Assembly (NCBI RefSeq): GCF_045062745.1
Contig: NZ_JBJGED010000047.1
Location: 1-47,575 of the forward strand
Length of the DNA stretch: 47,575 nt
Direction: 5' to 3'
Source: Paenibacillus_AA sp045062745
GTDB taxonomy: Bacteria > Bacillota > Bacilli > Paenibacillales > NBRC-103111
Shown here: positions 1-7,100 of the stretch, in pieces
How positions within the stretch are numbered: position 1 is the stretch's first letter
Layout of the letters: the number at the start of each line of letters is the position of its first letter
Made by a program: the position numbers and the translations under genes
The notes under the pieces: model-generated
The model's database searches: none
What the model was told of the DNA's origin: nothing
What the model saw: the letters and a program-made list of their open reading frames with translations, nothing else

Positions 1-97
1 CCTGGCGATCCCGGGCTACGCCGTGCTGAAGGTTATCTGCACGCACCTGTTCCGTTGGTTCCAGGCGCGCTCCGGCTTGTATGAGGAACGGGCGTGA
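1..97 (+). CDS. AI-2E family transporter, C-terminal fragment
   Basis: Only the last 31 codons lie in the window, read from base 2 to the TGA at 95-97. The peptide starts LAIPGYAVLKVICTHLF and ends in a short charged tail. The segment resembles the C-terminal end of AI-2E/PerM family permeases, where the last membrane helix runs into a proline-glycine turn followed by a cytosolic tail (pattern IPxYAxLK). These are eight-helix inner-membrane proteins, some implicated in export or in Na+/H+ exchange. The family call rests on this short motif alone, so the substrate cannot be inferred. Confidence 0.55.
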   Translation, partial: LAIPGYAVLKVICTHLFRWFQARSGLYEERA

Positions 98-126
98 TGG
101 GGGAATTTCTCAAAAAATTATAATTG

Positions 127-162
127 TATTCCTTTACAGGAATATTCCATATATGTTATATA
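127..162 (+). promoter_or_regulatory. Operator overlapping the promoter of the SRPBCC gene
   Basis: A perfect inverted repeat TATTCC-TTTACA-GGAATA occupies 127-144, and the right arm runs into a second small palindrome GGAATATTCC (139-148). The spacer TTTACA is a good -35 element; 18 bases downstream sits TATATA (157-162) as the -10. A repressor on the repeat would cover the -35. The same module with the same spacing is found at 12751-12786 before the DUF1801 gene. SRPBCC genes of this kind are often controlled by ArsR-family repressors, which favour such palindromes, but no arsR gene is in the window. Confidence 0.7.
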
Positions 163-239
163 TTATAAAGTGAGCCCTATCACCCCAGTGAAATCGATCG
201 ATCACTCATCCCAACAATCATACTCAAGGAGGCTATCTG

Positions 240-752
240 ATGTCCGACTCTCAAGCTACCGAACACGCACTGGTTCTCTCCCGCGTCTTCAATGCCCCTC
301 GCGAGCTCGTTTTCCAAGCGTGGACGGATCCCGAGCATCTGAAGCGCTGGTGGGGCCCCAAAGGCTTCACCCTGGACGTCGTCCAGCTGGACCTGCGTCC
401 GGGCGGCATGTTCCTGGGCAGCCAGCGTTCCCCGGAGGGCCATGTCATGTGGGGGAAATTCGTGTATGAGGAGATCTCTCCTCCCGATAAGCTCGTCTAT
501 ATCCAGTCGTTCTGCGATGCCGAAGGCAACACGATCCGCGCCCCGTTCAACGCCGACTGGCCGCTGGAGATCATCAACATCCTGACGCTGACCGAGCAGG
601 ACGGCCAGACGCTGCTCACCCTGCAGGGTGGTCCGATCAACGCCACCGAGCAGGAACGCGCGGCGTTCGAAGGCATGAGGCCAATGGTGGCTCAAGGGTT
701 CACCGCCACGTTCGATCAATTGGCCCAACACTTGGCCAGCCAGCAGCAATAA
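240..752 (+). CDS. SRPBCC / AHSA1 domain protein
   Basis: This 170-residue protein opens after its first 14 residues with the AHSA1-type pattern SRVFNAPRELVFQAWTDPEH followed by LKRWWGPKGFT, the classic start of the activator-of-Hsp90-homologue-like branch of the SRPBCC (START/Bet v 1) fold. Family members bind hydrophobic ligands in a deep pocket; no enzymatic activity can be assigned. The start is set by AAGGAGG at 226-232, seven bases before the ATG. The gene stands alone, with its own promoter-operator upstream and a strong terminator downstream, so it is a monocistronic, probably repressor-controlled unit. The same control element precedes the DUF1801 gene at 12.8 kb, which suggests they respond to the same signal. 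Confidence 0.85.
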   Translation: MSDSQATEHALVLSRVFNAPRELVFQAWTDPEHLKRWWGPKGFTLDVVQLDLRPGGMFLGSQRSPEGHVMWGKFVYEEISPPDKLVYIQSFCDAEGNTIRAPFNADWPLEIINILTLTEQDGQTLLTLQGGPINATEQERAAFEGMRPMVAQGFTATFDQLAQHLASQQQ

Positions 753-771
753 CAACGTCATTCAACGGAGA

Positions 772-792
772 GGGGCCCTGCGGCCCCTTTTT
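772..792 (+). terminator. Intrinsic terminator of the SRPBCC gene
   Basis: Six-pair GC stem GGGGCC (772-777) / GGCCCC (782-787) with loop CTGC, followed by TTTTT (788-792). Confidence 0.85.
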
Positions 793-799
793 GGCGTTC

Positions 800-830
800 A
801 AAAAGCTCCGCCCTTGTAAAAGAGCGGAGC
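800..830 (-). terminator. Intrinsic terminator of the GyrI-like gene
   Basis: On the minus strand GCTCCGC (830-824) pairs with GCGGAGC (811-805), followed by a T run (804-801). It is back to back with the convergent terminator at 772-792. Confidence 0.75.
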
Positions 831-847
831 CTGGTCGCGTCGCGGAT

Positions 848-1294
848 TCAGGCCGTCCGAATCGGAACGTAGATCTCGGCGTTATACTTGCTTTCGGCCT
901 GCCCGAACCGGAACACTTCCATGGAAAGCGTCCCGGCGTTCAGCTCCCATCCGTGCTCGGCTATGTACTTCTGGATCGTACTGTAGGGCTCGTCCTGGGG
1001 CTGCTTGATGCAAGCGTACGTGTTGGCCGGCAACCTGAAGGAGATCATCCCCTCCGGCTTCTCCGACGCATCCGACACCTCCATGCAGTAAATGTACGTG
1101 AACAACACCTCATTCGAAAAATGCAGGCAAACGTACTTCTCCGGATTCGCGGCATGAAGGATCTCGTCGCGTCTCTCCATGAAGGCGGATTGAACCGCTC
1201 CGATAGGGGACGGATCGCTATACGAACATGTGACCGGAAGCCCCACGAACTGCTTGCCCTCCAACTCCACGATCTCGACCGGTATGGTTTTCAT
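848..1294 (-). CDS. GyrI-like / AraC effector-binding domain protein
   Basis: A 148-residue stand-alone protein with the layout of the GyrI-like small-molecule-binding domain (SHS2 pair): an N-terminal strand MKTIPVEIVELEGKQFVGLP, a central AxxxKYVCLHF and an I-x-F-R-L-P-A-x-x-Y-A segment, ending in EVFRFGQAESKYNAEIYVPI, the typical closing strand of the family. These domains act as effector-binding modules of MerR/AraC regulators or as free proteins such as SbmC; here no DNA-binding domain is attached. The chosen ATG (1294-1292) follows GGAAGGAG at eight bases; an in-frame TTG six codons upstream lacks an RBS. It sits 40 bases from the VOC gene on the same strand, so the two may be co-transcribed. 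Confidence 0.75.
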   Translation of the reverse strand: MKTIPVEIVELEGKQFVGLPVTCSYSDPSPIGAVQSAFMERRDEILHAANPEKYVCLHFSNEVLFTYIYCMEVSDASEKPEGMISFRLPANTYACIKQPQDEPYSTIQKYIAEHGWELNAGTLSMEVFRFGQAESKYNAEIYVPIRTA

Positions 1295-1334
1295 TGGAAT
1301 CGCTCCTTCCAAGTATGGTCTTCCATCCGTTCAC

Positions 1335-1721
1335 TCACTTCTTCGGATCTTCGATCGCCCAGAGCCGGTTGCCGCTAGGATCATAGAACATCATGTCCCA
1401 GCCCCCTCCGCCGCCTCGTGCCAGATCACCAACGCGCGCCCCGTTCGCGATTAACTCCTCGCGCAGCCGCCGGATATCCGATGTGACGAATTGGATGCAG
1501 AAATGCGGATGGGCCTTATAGTCTCCGGCATACCAAATGCTAGACTCTTCCGGGTCCGGTTCATAAAGAAGCAGCTTTTGTCCCGAAGGCAGCTTCACTT
1601 GGGCAATGCCCATTTTGAAAACCAACTCACACCCCAATACCTTTACATACCAATCAATCGCACTGTCGTAATCCTCCACGGGGATGCCTATTACCGCTTC
1701 TCTAGCTGGGATGAAGTCCAA
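1335..1721 (-). CDS. VOC family (glyoxalase/bleomycin-resistance-like) protein
   Basis: 128 residues with one vicinal-oxygen-chelate unit pair: the N-terminal half IPVEDYDSAIDWYVKVLGCELVF and the C-terminal half HPHFCIQFVTSDIRRLREEL..., closing with MMFYDPSGNRLWAIED, the usual D-P-x-G-N end strand with its metal-ligand-like Glu. Proteins of this kind are metalloenzymes or antibiotic-binding proteins; substrate unknown. A glycine run (about residues 102-106, GGGGG) lies in the loop before the last strand. Translation appears to begin at TTG (1721-1719) behind AAGGTGG; there is no ATG near this position. It lies in the same minus-strand group as the GyrI-like and DinB genes. Confidence 0.75.
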   Translation of the reverse strand: MDFIPAREAVIGIPVEDYDSAIDWYVKVLGCELVFKMGIAQVKLPSGQKLLLYEPDPEESSIWYAGDYKAHPHFCIQFVTSDIRRLREELIANGARVGDLARGGGGGWDMMFYDPSGNRLWAIEDPKK

Positions 1722-1784
1722 TGGAACACCACCTTATAGGTTTTTAGGATAATTTTACCACATACCGAGCATTCTGGGTCGTGG

Positions 1785-2267
1785 TTATTCCCTAGCAGCA
1801 TAGATTTTACGTCCGATCACATTGGCCGACACTGGTTGAAGACCAAGTTCTCGGGACCAGACCGACAACTGCCCTATATGATGAATTTCATGAGCAATGA
1901 GATGGCGTAAGATCTCGCCTTGTGCGTGGGCTTCTTCTGTCCACGGAACGTGAACCGGAAGATCCTCCTGGCGGGGATCCCAGGAATCCGAGAATGGTTC
2001 GATCTCGGACTGGCAGAGGGCTGATAATTCCCTCACCTGCTGTAGCGACGCATAGGCTTCGAGACGAATCGGTACATCTGACTTGCCCTGCATCCCTCGG
2101 ATCCAACTATACTCGACATCCAGGATATGGACGAAAGTAGCCAGAATACCGCCAGCCCCTCCCACTCTCGGCCGCAGCAGTTCATCGTTCGAGAGCCGTT
2201 CGCACCAATCCAGCCATTCTTCCCGAACGATCCAATTGTAACGGAACCATCTGCTCATGTCTCTCAT
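1785..2267 (-). CDS. DinB family protein
   Basis: A 160-residue four-helix-bundle DinB/YfiT-type protein. The three-histidine metal site is visible: His47 in LATFVHILDVEYSWIRG, and the HEIHHIGQL motif around residues 126-133. DinB proteins act as putative metal-dependent thiol transferases (bacillithiol S-transferases in Bacillus) or as stress proteins. The start ATG (2267-2265) lies two bases behind the stop codon of the upstream methyltransferase gene, with the RBS-like AAAAGG inside that gene's last codons, so translation is probably coupled. An earlier in-frame start would require a long overlap and was not used. Confidence 0.8.
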   Translation of the reverse strand: MRDMSRWFRYNWIVREEWLDWCERLSNDELLRPRVGGAGGILATFVHILDVEYSWIRGMQGKSDVPIRLEAYASLQQVRELSALCQSEIEPFSDSWDPRQEDLPVHVPWTEEAHAQGEILRHLIAHEIHHIGQLSVWSRELGLQPVSANVIGRKIYAARE

Positions 2268-2269
2268 CG

Positions 2270-2998
2270 TTACCTTTTCTGGGCCTTCACGATTAGGAAA
2301 TGCGGATTTTTGGACAACGGCTCCTCCCATCGCTTATACCATTCCGATGCCTGGGGATCCTTCGCGAAATCCGGGCTTGGCTGCGGCTCAACGATACGAT
2401 CGATCACGAAGTGTTCGGCGGTTACGTTCACGATCTCTTGGAGCGGTCTCCGGTAGAAGGTCACCTCGACGATACCCGCCTCTTTTTTGTTCCAAGTATC
2501 CTTCAGCAGCTCATGAGCGAAATAATCCGGCCTGTCAAAGAGCTTAAAATCCGCAAAGGGATGATGGACCGAGTAGATGAACGTCCCCCCGGGCTTCAAG
2601 ATTCGACGAAACTCCCGGAAGGTCGGCCCCCAATCGTCAAGATAATGCAGCGTCAACGAACTGACAATGAGATCGAACGAGTCGTTCTCGAGCGGAAGCG
2701 GCTCCGTCAGATCGCAAGCAAATACCGTCGCCTTCCCGTTCACGCGTCTCTTGCAGGCTTCCACCATCTCGGGGCTTAAATCGATCGCCGTCACGCTTGC
2801 TCCGAGCTTCATCAACCGCTCCGTATACCACCCTGCTGCGCAACCTGCATCCAAGGCGGATTGCCCCCGCATCTCGGTAGGCAGCATGTTCACCATGGCC
2901 GGCCGTTCGTAATAGGCGTTATGTCCGCTTTCGGTATCGACGTGCTTTTCGTAATCCAGGGCCATTTTATTATACGCTTCGAGTACTTTGTCCTTCAT
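2270..2998 (-). CDS. Class I SAM-dependent methyltransferase
   Basis: 242 residues. SAM-binding motif I is SALDAGCAAGWYTERLMKLG (about residues 47-66) and the acidic end of motif II is VTAIDLSPEMVE. Motif IV-like FDLIVSSLTLHYLDD and the RILKPGGTFIYSVHHPF post-motif follow, as in Methyltransf_11/25 small-molecule methyltransferases. The acceptor cannot be named. The ATG follows GGAGGCGGAG. The gene is directly followed by the DinB gene with a two-base gap and is divergent from the second DinB gene, with only 60 bases between the two starts, so one short region must hold both promoters. Confidence 0.85.
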   Translation of the reverse strand: MKDKVLEAYNKMALDYEKHVDTESGHNAYYERPAMVNMLPTEMRGQSALDAGCAAGWYTERLMKLGASVTAIDLSPEMVEACKRRVNGKATVFACDLTEPLPLENDSFDLIVSSLTLHYLDDWGPTFREFRRILKPGGTFIYSVHHPFADFKLFDRPDYFAHELLKDTWNKKEAGIVEVTFYRRPLQEIVNVTAEHFVIDRIVEPQPSPDFAKDPQASEWYKRWEEPLSKNPHFLIVKAQKR

Positions 2999-3058
2999 TC
3001 TCCGCCTCCGTTCTGCTACAATTAAGCTTCATAACGTCCAACAGGAGGTGCACCCGCC

Positions 3059-3568
3059 ATGCATATCCCCAAACCGCAGGAAGGCGATTTCCCGCCGCAC
3101 TTCGCTCCTTACCTCGACGCCGTTCCAGAAGAGGATCTGATCTTACTTCTCCAAAAGCAGGAGCAAGACCTTCTTTCGGTGTACTACACGTTCAGCGAAG
3201 AGAGGAGCTTGTACCGCTACAGCGAAGGCAAGTGGAGTCTCAAGGAAGTGCTCGGCCATATCCTCGATACGGAGCGCATCATGAATTATCGGCTGCTCGT
3301 CGCTGCCAGGAACGATCAAACTCCTCTGCCGCGACACCAGGAGCTCTATGTAACCGCCACTAACTTCGACCGTCGTCCTCTTAGCGAGCTGGTCGCCGAA
3401 TTTCGCGCCGTCCGGGCTGCTACGATTGCGCTTGTACAGGGTCTCACTGAAGAGGAGCTGCTGCGGGCCTGTGTCCTGAACACCGCTCGGGCGACCGCGG
3501 CGGCGCTGGTGTACTTTATCGTCGGGCACGCCGTCCATCACCTGAATGTGGTTCGTGAGCGTTACTAG
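3059..3568 (+). CDS. DinB family protein
   Basis: A 169-residue DinB-fold protein that belongs to the DinB_2 type: KWSLKEVLGHILDTERIMNYRLL holds the first metal-ligand His near residue 72, and the C-terminal FIVGHAVHHLNVVRERY holds the other two. No enzymatic role is proven for this subgroup. The ATG follows AGGAGGTG at a good distance. It is divergent from the methyltransferase and converges on fabZ, with two bases between the two stop codons, and is not obviously related to the other DinB gene at 1785 beyond the fold. Confidence 0.8.
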   Translation: MHIPKPQEGDFPPHFAPYLDAVPEEDLILLLQKQEQDLLSVYYTFSEERSLYRYSEGKWSLKEVLGHILDTERIMNYRLLVAARNDQTPLPRHQELYVTATNFDRRPLSELVAEFRAVRAATIALVQGLTEEELLRACVLNTARATAAALVYFIVGHAVHHLNVVRERY

Positions 3569-3570
3569 CG

Positions 3571-3999
3571 CTAGACCGCGCTTAACGCGAACATGATTTC
3601 TGCCTCACAGGCCGTTTCTCCGTCCACTTTGGCGGTGCCCTTCCCTTTCACGATCGAGCCTTTGGCCCGAGTGACTTCGAATTCCAGGATCAGCCGATCC
3701 CCCGGCGTCACTTGCCGCTTGAACCGGCAGTTATCGATCCCAGCCAGCAACCCGATCGTGTTGCGGCTCTCCTCCGGATTCGAGACGGCCAGCCCGCCTA
3801 CTTGGGCTAAAGCTTCGACAATTAGCACACCAGGCATTACGGGATAATCCGGAAAATGGCCGGCAAAAAACGGTTCATTGAGGGTCACATTTTTGACGCC
3901 TACCGCACGTTTGCCGGCCTCGATCTCGATAATCCGATCTACTAGCAGAAAGGGATACCGATGAGGAATGCGTGCTTGGATCTGAGTAATGTTGAGCAG
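3571..3999 (-). CDS. fabZ: 3-hydroxyacyl-ACP dehydratase FabZ, apparent CTG start
   Basis: FabZ dehydrates 3-hydroxyacyl-ACP in fatty acid elongation in the cytosol. The hot-dog core is clear: catalytic His48 in FFAGHFPDYPVMPGVLIVEA and Glu62 in the same segment. The frame stays open upstream of the first ATG/GTG/TTG at 3888 and encodes the conserved FabZ N-terminus LLNITQIQARIPHRYPFLLV. That N-terminus has no ATG, GTG or TTG start. The codon at the expected position is CTG (3999-3997), eight bases behind AAAGGAG, giving 142 residues, the usual FabZ length. A GTG start at 3888 would remove the HRYPFLLVDR motif. CTG initiation is inferred from the RBS position and homology. Confidence 0.85.
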   Translation of the reverse strand: MLNITQIQARIPHRYPFLLVDRIIEIEAGKRAVGVKNVTLNEPFFAGHFPDYPVMPGVLIVEALAQVGGLAVSNPEESRNTIGLLAGIDNCRFKRQVTPGDRLILEFEVTRAKGSIVKGKGTAKVDGETACEAEIMFALSAV

Positions 4000-4062
4000 G
4001 GAGATTGCTCCTTTCGTTGATGGGATCGAACTTAGTTTACCAGAAAATCAGAATGAAGAATG

Positions 4063-4103
4063 AAAAAACGCGCTTCCTCTGCTGAGAGCAGAAGAAACGC
4101 GTT
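4063..4103 (-). terminator. Intrinsic terminator of the SLH surface protein gene
   Basis: Long hairpin on the minus strand: arms around 4103-4087 and 4083-4067 (AACGCG...AGCAGA against the complementary arm, a few mismatches) around a three-base loop, followed by a T run (plus-strand A run 4063-4068). Confidence 0.75.
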
Positions 4104-4109
4104 TCTTGC

Positions 4110-7100
4110 TTATTGGGTAAAAGTCGTGGAAGCCGATTCTACATCCGCCGACGCCCAATGCGTGAGCGAGACATCGGACCAAGTCGATTTCGTCACGCCC
4201 GACCGGTGCGGTCGATGGTACAGACGATTGAGCACGGTAACCGCCTCCGCCCGAGTCAATTGACCGTCGGGGTGGAACAGTCCGTCGGCGTAGCCCTGCA
4301 TGAGGCTGATCGCCTGAACCTTGGCGATCGATGCTTCAGCCCAGTGGCCGGTCGAATCTGCGAAGACAGGCGCCTGTACAGGCGCGGTGGTCGAAGCCAC
4401 TTCGGCCAGCGCAGCGGCGAGCTTCGCGAGCTCCGCGCGCGTGATGGGGGCGTCGGGGCGGAACACGCCGCCGTCATAGCCGTTCATGACGCCCGTGCTT
4501 TGCAGAGCGGCGATATAGCCGCTGGCCCAGTGGCTGGCCGGCACATCAGTATAAGCAGCCGTCGGAGCGGCTGGTACCGTCTGCTTCGAGTTACGTGCGA
4601 GGATCGCAGCAATCTCAGCGCGTGTGATTGGCGCTTCCGGACGGAATGTCCCGTCCTCGTAGCCAAAGATATATTTCTCGTACGTCATCGCCGGCTTTTG
4701 TACGCTGACTATTGTGAATGTACTGAACTTCTCAATCGTAATCTCGAGTCCGACCGGCTTGCCTGCTTTATCGTAGATGATGGTGCCGCGTTGCAGCGCC
4801 TTCTCCCCGTCACTATGCTCGATATAGACGCTGAGCCCGTCGAGGAAACGCTGCAGCTCCTGCGGATCGGTCGGGAGGTTGATGCCCGCCAGTGGGAATT
4901 CCACCTTCGTCGCGCGGCTGCTATAGTTCGTCTCGATCGTCATCGGCTTACCGACGACATCGACGTCGCCGCCTTGGGCGACCTGCTTCACTTGATCCGC
5001 CGTCACGGCGCGGTCTTCCGTTTGCTTCCGCTCCTCCGGCTTGTTGATCGGCACGATGCGGAAGAAGAAGTCTTTGTTGTCGCCGCTCAGCTTCTCCAGC
5101 GTATCCTGCGACAATGTGATCTTGACGTCCTTCGTGGCGATCTCGAGTGTAACGTCGCTGTCTTTCAGCTTACCAATGGTGCTCTTCGGCAAGTCGACCT
5201 TCACTTCGTCCGCCGGGTTATTGGGCAGATCGTCGATGACGATGCGTGTGACGGTCTGGCCGGCAGCGAGCGCTTTGTTGATCGATTCTTCCGCTTTCTT
5301 CTCATCGAACTTCACCGTGTCGACCTGCAGGCCGTTCTCGGTGCTGCGGGTAATATCGACCTTCGCCGCCACCGATTGGTTATCGCCTACGACGACATCC
5401 ACTTGTCTGGTTCCGGTTGTCGGAACGGTTGGTGCCGGATTGGAGCCTGTGCTAGGGGCCGCTTCCCGGTTCACCACCACGGTGTAGGTCAACGGGGTCC
5501 CGTCCTGAGCCGTCACCTTCACGACAATCGTGTTCGGGCCTTCCTGCAGGGAGAGGCTGTGCGATGCCGCTCCGGAGGCGACAGCCACGTCATTCACAGT
5601 CAAAGTGGCGTACACGCTATTCGTGACCGAGGTTACCTGAACCGCCGATACGTCGTAACCAACCGAAGCGGTATAGTTCAAATTGCCCGCTGTGAAAGCT
5701 GGTCTGAGGGCGATCGGCGTCCCGCTCGCATCCGCCGTTTTCAAACTCAATCCGCTAAGCTGGGCATCCGGCGAGCCGGAACGAGTTACATCCACAGTGT
5801 AGGGCCATGGGTAATTGTTCTGTGCCACTACTTTTACCTCAATCGGATTCAAACCGACATTCAGGTTAATACTCGAGCTGGCCAGCCCGCTCTGGGCTCC
5901 GACACCATTCACTAGAATGGTCGCGTATTCATCCTCAGCCGTGGCTAGAATCTGGACTCTATCGACGTTATTAGGGACGGTCGCTTCATAATACAATCTC
6001 TCCGCTTCGAAGGCGGGTTTAAGCGGAATGGTCGACGATCCCGCCAACAGCGCCAATCCACTCAGCGCCGCATTGTTCCGCTCCAACACGGTCCATGCAA
6101 ATGGGGTTGGCGTCAACCCGGGAGTAAACGCTGAGTCCCCGGAATACATGGCTAAAATCATATGGGTTCCGAGGGATAAAGTAGAGCTCATGTAGATAGC
6201 TTTCCCTTCCCCATCAAGCTCGCTTTCGCCCAATTCCAGACTGCCTTCAAAGAATTTTACCGTACCGCTTGGCACACCGCGTCCATAGACGGCTGCGGTG
6301 ACAGTAGCGGTAATTGTCGCCGGACGTCCATAAACCGCCTGGGTGACCGTAGACAAAGTCACAATCGTAGGAGCCGGTAAAATGTTGATTGGGTTGCTCG
6401 GTGTATCGTTACTTCCATGGATCCCGGCCCCCAGATAGTTAGCCCAGATGTTGTGAGCTCCTACCGACAGGTCGAATGTTGTCCACTGAGCCTCCCCTTG
6501 TGCATTCAGTGTTGCAGTTCCCAGCGTAGTGCTTCCTTCCTTGAACTCCACCGTGCCGCTCGGCACCCCGCCGATCTCTACTACCGGCGTTACCAGCACG
6601 TTGTACGTAACAGGCTGACCATAGACGGCAGAATTTACCGAGCTCGTCAACATCAGTTGGGTGCCAATCCTACTGTAAACCGTAACGGTTGTTGCGGAGG
6701 AGTTACCGGAGGAAAATACAGAATCCCCGCTGTACTGGGCGGTTATGGTGTGACTGCCTTCCGGAAGCGCCGTCGTTGTGAGCGAGGCCGTACCATTCGT
6801 CAGGGCAACTGGGCCACCCAGCACTATTGTGCCGTCCTTGAATGTAATCGTTCCGGTCGCCTGTCCTGGCGTCACCGCTGCCGTAAGTGTGACCGGGGCT
6901 CCGTACACTGTCTGGATGACCGTACTAGTCAATGTCACATTCGTAGGAACGGGATTGATGTTGATCGAGATGCTCGATGTGTCGTTCCCGCCATGGATAT
7001 CGGCCCCCAGATAGTTAGCCCAGATGTTGTGAGCTCCTACCGATAGGTCGGCTGTTGTCCACTGGGCCACCCCTTGTGCATTCAGTGTTGCCGTTCCCAG

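Noticed and set aside
1785..3568. The two DinB genes as a recent duplication
   Set aside because: The proteins share the fold and metal histidines but their sequences and lengths differ widely, so they are not recent copies.
4113..5915. 600-residue open frame on the plus strand opposite the SLH gene
   Set aside because: It is antisense to a well-supported coding region with clear domains and SLH motifs; its protein is Arg/His-rich with no recognisable fold or RBS.
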